9,622 nucleotides of DNA from an uncultured Atopobium sp. Lineage in GTDB: Bacteria > Actinomycetota > Coriobacteriia > Coriobacteriales > Atopobiaceae. Location of the stretch: contig CALIAD010000016.1 of assembly GCA_938041635.1 (NCBI GenBank), forward strand, positions 1-9,622. The letters are read 5' to 3'. The position numbers and the translations under genes are program-made. This document shows positions 7,167-9,622 of this stretch, piece after piece (the first letter of the stretch is position 1; each line of letters opens with the position of its first letter). The notes beneath the pieces were generated by a model. The model was given only the letters and a program-made list of their open reading frames with translations. It did no database searches and was not told the origin of the DNA.

Positions 7167-8491
7167 TAGTTAGACTCAACCTTCTTACGGAACTTCAAAC
7201 GAATAGGTGTACCAACCAGAGAGAACTTCTCGCGAAGTCTGTTCTCAATAAAGCGCTCGTAGTTGTCATCAACAAGGTCTGGAGCATTGCACCAGAACGA
7301 GATAACAGGAGGTTTGGAACCTGTCTGAGTAGCGTACTGAATCTTAAGACGGCGGCCGCGGTCAGAAACCGTGTGTCCACCCTCTCTGATCTGGGCGAGA
7401 AGCTCGTTGAGCTCGGAAGTCTTAAGCTGAAGAGCACGAGATTCTGCAGCCGAAAGAGCAGCGGCAAGCACCTTATCAATAGCGCGTCCAGTAAGTGCAG
7501 AAACGTTGATGGAAGCAATCCAAGGTGCAAAGGCCAGCCGCTTTGCTACAGAGACTGCTACCTCATCGCGCTTTGCCTCAGAATCAATAAGATCCCACTT
7601 GTTCAGCAGGAGCACCAGCGCGCATCCACGCTCTACTGCCATGTTTGCAAGTTTCTGGTCCTGCTCGGTTACGCCAACAGAGGCGTCAACAACAAGAAGA
7701 CAGACGTCTGCGCGGTCCATTGCCTGCAGGCCTCTGACCAGACTGTAATACTCAACATCTTCATGTACCTGGCTCTTTTTGCGAATACCGGCGGTATCAA
7801 CAAGACGAATGGGAGTTCCCTTCCATTCAATCATAGTGTCAATAGCGTCACGCGTAGTACCAGCAACATCAGAAACAATAGAGCGTTTCTTGTTAGCCAG
7901 GCGGTTTGCCAGCGAAGATTTACCTACATTTGGTCGGCCGATGATGGCAAGGTTCAGAATGCCGTCATCCTCTGGCTCTTCATCAGCCTCAGGAAAAGCA
8001 TTAACAATGTCGTCCAGCAAATCACCAGTACCGTGACCATGTGAAGCAGACAGAGGCAGAGGCTCTCCACAACCAAGTGCGTAGAAGTCCCATAGACCAT
8101 CCTGCTCTGTAGCAGGGTTATCTTTCTTATTGACAACCAAGAACACGGGCTTGGCGCTCTTGCGGACAATACGTGCAACCTCTTCGTCTTCATCGGTAAC
8201 GCCGGTAGAGCCGTCTACCACAAAGACAATAACGTCTGCTTCTTCGCATGCAAGAAGAGCCTGCTCACGAATGTGTGGAGCAAAGCGATCTTGCGATTTA
8301 ATTGACTCAATACCGCCGGTATCAATGAGCTTAAACTCACGACCATTCCAGTCAGCATCGTGATATGAGCGGTCTCGGGTTACTCCCCTTGACTCGTGCA
8401 CGATTGCATCGCGTTTCTCGGCAATTCTATTTACCAGTGTGGACTTGCCAACATTTGGGCGTCCAACAATAGCAACAATGGGCTTAGCCAT
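7166..8491 (-). CDS. der: Ribosome biogenesis GTPase Der (EngA)
   Basis: Essential GTPase with two tandem G domains that helps mature the 50S ribosomal subunit. The 441 residues match the family. G domain 1: GRPNVGKS at 10-17, the G2 region GVTRDRS at 36-42, DTGG at 57-60 and NKKD at 121-124. An acidic linker lies around 167-176. G domain 2: GRPNVGKS at 185-192, GTTRDAID at 211-218, DTAGIR at 232-237 and NKWD at 297-300. The C-terminal KH-like RNA-binding domain covers about 355-438 and includes GGHTVSDRGRRLKIQY from 371. The ATG at 8489-8491 has AAGGTGA just upstream. der follows the DUF512 gene by 46 bases and overlaps plsY by one base. An extended -10 element in the upstream gap may give it its own promoter. 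Confidence 0.98.
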   Translation of the reverse strand: MAKPIVAIVGRPNVGKSTLVNRIAEKRDAIVHESRGVTRDRSYHDADWNGREFKLIDTGGIESIKSQDRFAPHIREQALLACEEADVIVFVVDGSTGVTDEDEEVARIVRKSAKPVFLVVNKKDNPATEQDGLWDFYALGCGEPLPLSASHGHGTGDLLDDIVNAFPEADEEPEDDGILNLAIIGRPNVGKSSLANRLANKKRSIVSDVAGTTRDAIDTMIEWKGTPIRLVDTAGIRKKSQVHEDVEYYSLVRGLQAMDRADVCLLVVDASVGVTEQDQKLANMAVERGCALVLLLNKWDLIDSEAKRDEVAVSVAKRLAFAPWIASINVSALTGRAIDKVLAAALSAAESRALQLKTSELNELLAQIREGGHTVSDRGRRLKIQYATQTGSKPPVISFWCNAPDLVDDNYERFIENRLREKFSLVGTPIRLKFRKKVESN

Positions 8492-8517
8492 GTCTCACCT
8501 TTCATTCAGTTGGTTTA

Positions 8518-8526
8518 ATAATACCA
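8518..8526 (-). promoter_or_regulatory. Candidate extended -10 promoter element before der
   Basis: On the minus strand this reads TGGTATTAT, a TGN extension plus a -10 hexamer matching TATAAT at five of six bases. The matching -35 position (8541-8546, TGGGAT) is poor, which extended -10 promoters tolerate. A start about 7 bases downstream would leave a leader of about 20 bases holding the der ribosome site. It lies in the 46-base gap after the DUF512 gene and could give der, plsY and gpsA expression independent of that gene. Confidence 0.35.
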
Positions 8527-8537
8527 GCAATACGTGG

Positions 8538-9622
8538 CTAATCCCACTCTTTGAGCGCTTTAATACATGACTCAGCAATGTTTGTGGGACCAGGAATTGA
8601 CATGATGACTTTGGCGCCGCGAGCCTCTAGCTGCGCGGTTAAATCTGCCAGTGACATGCCGTCAAGCGTTACTTTATCAAAGTTAAACATGACCTCAGGA
8701 AGCACTACCAGAATATCTGTGAGGTCTTCAGGCACCTGGGCGAGAAGATCAACGGCGCAGATAAGTCCTGTGACGTTAACGTCTCCACCAAAGAAATCGT
8801 TGCGCACGGCAAAAGTAGAAACGTTGCCATCAGCCGACCAGTCGTCGCAGAAGGTCTGGATAGTTTGCTGAGCAGCTTCTCCTACAATCAACAAAATCTT
8901 ACGAGAACGAGCAGAAAGATAGGTATCTGCTTCATCAAGAGCGGTGCGCATAGTGCTACAGACCTCTTCAGCCTCATCGAGGAAGCTTCTGAGCATGCCA
9001 ATGCCGTCATAAAATTGCGGATAACCATCATAGGTATACGCAGGTGGAATAGGTAACTGAGCGTCTACGTAGAACTCGTCAGAGAGCTGGAAGCGCGTAA
9101 TGCCCAAAGAGGCACGTGCACGCTCCTGGTAGGGCTCAACAATCTTGACTACAGAGCGGGACAGCTCCACATCATCAGAATACGAATGAGTAAAACGCTT
9201 AGAGTCTTTGGTATAGCCAAGCGGAACAATGGCCAAAGAGGTAATCTGCTGGTGAGTCTCCACCCAATCAAGCGTTTTATCAAGCTCTTCACCGTCATTG
9301 ATGTTAGGGCACAAAACAATTTGGCCGTGGATCTCAATACCAGCGTCCATGAGCTTCTCGAGAACTTCAATACCCCTGGCAGCGCGAGCACCAATGAGAT
9401 TACGACGAACATCTGGAGAAATTGCATGCAGCGAGACGTTCATAGGCTGAAGCTTATGAGAAATGATGCGCTCAACTTCCTCATCGGTGAGGTTAGTCAG
9501 CGTAACAAAATTGCCCTGCAAAAAGCTCAAGCGATAATCGTCATCTCTAATAGAAAGCGAAGGGCGCATGTCTTCTGGCAGCATGGCCATAAAGCAGAAC
9601 TGGCACGCGTTTACGCAGGTCT
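8538..9622 (-). CDS. DUF512 radical SAM protein of unknown function (partial, N-terminus outside)
   Basis: A member of the DUF512 family of radical SAM-like proteins, whose reaction is not known to me. The frame is open to the window edge and begins with CVNACQFC: a CxxxCxxC cluster motif with cysteine codons at 9615-9617, 9603-9605 and 9594-9596, able to hold a 4Fe-4S cluster that cleaves S-adenosylmethionine. It is followed by the family hallmark around RDDDYRLSFLQGNFVTLTNL, then a middle domain with VPLGYTKD, SDEFYVDAQ and YPQFYDGIGM, and a C-terminal DUF512 region with FFGGDVNVTGL. The ATG at 9588-9590 is internal, since it lies after the cysteines. Full-length members usually begin with a PDZ-like domain, which would lie outside the window. 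It precedes der by 46 bases, an order I recall from many Firmicutes. Confidence 0.9.
   Translation of the reverse strand, partial: TCVNACQFCFMAMLPEDMRPSLSIRDDDYRLSFLQGNFVTLTNLTDEEVERIISHKLQPMNVSLHAISPDVRRNLIGARAARGIEVLEKLMDAGIEIHGQIVLCPNINDGEELDKTLDWVETHQQITSLAIVPLGYTKDSKRFTHSYSDDVELSRSVVKIVEPYQERARASLGITRFQLSDEFYVDAQLPIPPAYTYDGYPQFYDGIGMLRSFLDEAEEVCSTMRTALDEADTYLSARSRKILLIVGEAAQQTIQTFCDDWSADGNVSTFAVRNDFFGGDVNVTGLICAVDLLAQVPEDLTDILVVLPEVMFNFDKVTLDGMSLADLTAQLEARGAKVIMSIPGPTNIAESCIKALKEWD

Noticed and set aside
7103..8044. A 313-codon open frame on the plus strand opposite der
   Set aside because: It lies wholly antisense to der and plsY, which have complete family motifs. Its translation has no recognisable domain and looks like a codon-bias shadow.
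1..9622. Previously undescribed system, defence island, mobile element or CRISPR array
   Set aside because: Every gene belongs to a known family, nine of the ten in core metabolism, repair or translation or close to it. No transposase, integrase, attachment-site repeat or spaced repeat was seen on either strand.

Overview
The window holds ordinary bacterial housekeeping genes. Ten protein-coding genes lie on the minus strand, packed end to end, and the first and last run off the window. Base composition looks middling by eye. The set and order (DUF512 radical SAM gene, der, plsY, gpsA, rpe, cysteine desulfurase, C4 zinc-ribbon gene, coaBC, nfo, ABC-F gene), with DUF512-der-plsY-gpsA as in many Firmicutes, fit a Gram-positive-type anaerobe. 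My best guess, from recall rather than any search, is Coriobacteriia near Atopobium/Lancefieldella. No mobile element, CRISPR array, tRNA or rRNA is visible, and no gap between genes exceeds about 100 bases.

In transcription order (right to left), the right block is a DUF512 radical SAM protein (8538-9622, N-terminus outside the window), the ribosome-assembly GTPase Der (7166-8491), the membrane acyltransferase PlsY (6504-7166), glycerol-3-phosphate dehydrogenase GpsA (5491-6501), ribulose-phosphate 3-epimerase Rpe (4807-5481) and a NifS/IscS-type cysteine desulfurase (3597-4745). GpsA makes the sn-glycerol 3-phosphate that PlsY acylates, so this pair forms the entry to phospholipid synthesis. 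der and plsY overlap by one base, plsY and gpsA are 2 bases apart, and gpsA and rpe are 9 bases apart.

A 97-base gap (3500-3596), the longest in the window, separates this block from the left block. It holds two inverted repeats and a weak candidate promoter. The left block is a coiled-coil zinc-ribbon protein (2780-3499), the coenzyme A enzyme CoaBC (1539-2765), the DNA-repair endonuclease IV Nfo (692-1537) and an ABC-F ATPase (1-685, C-terminal half outside). In several places the ribosome binding site of one gene is built on the stop codon of the gene before it, which suggests translational coupling.

I found no previously undescribed system. The points most worth a second look are the loss of one zinc-ligand cysteine in the zinc-ribbon protein, the palindromes in the 97-base gap, the uncharacterised DUF512 protein beside Der, and the lack of a recognisable ribosome binding site before the cysteine desulfurase.
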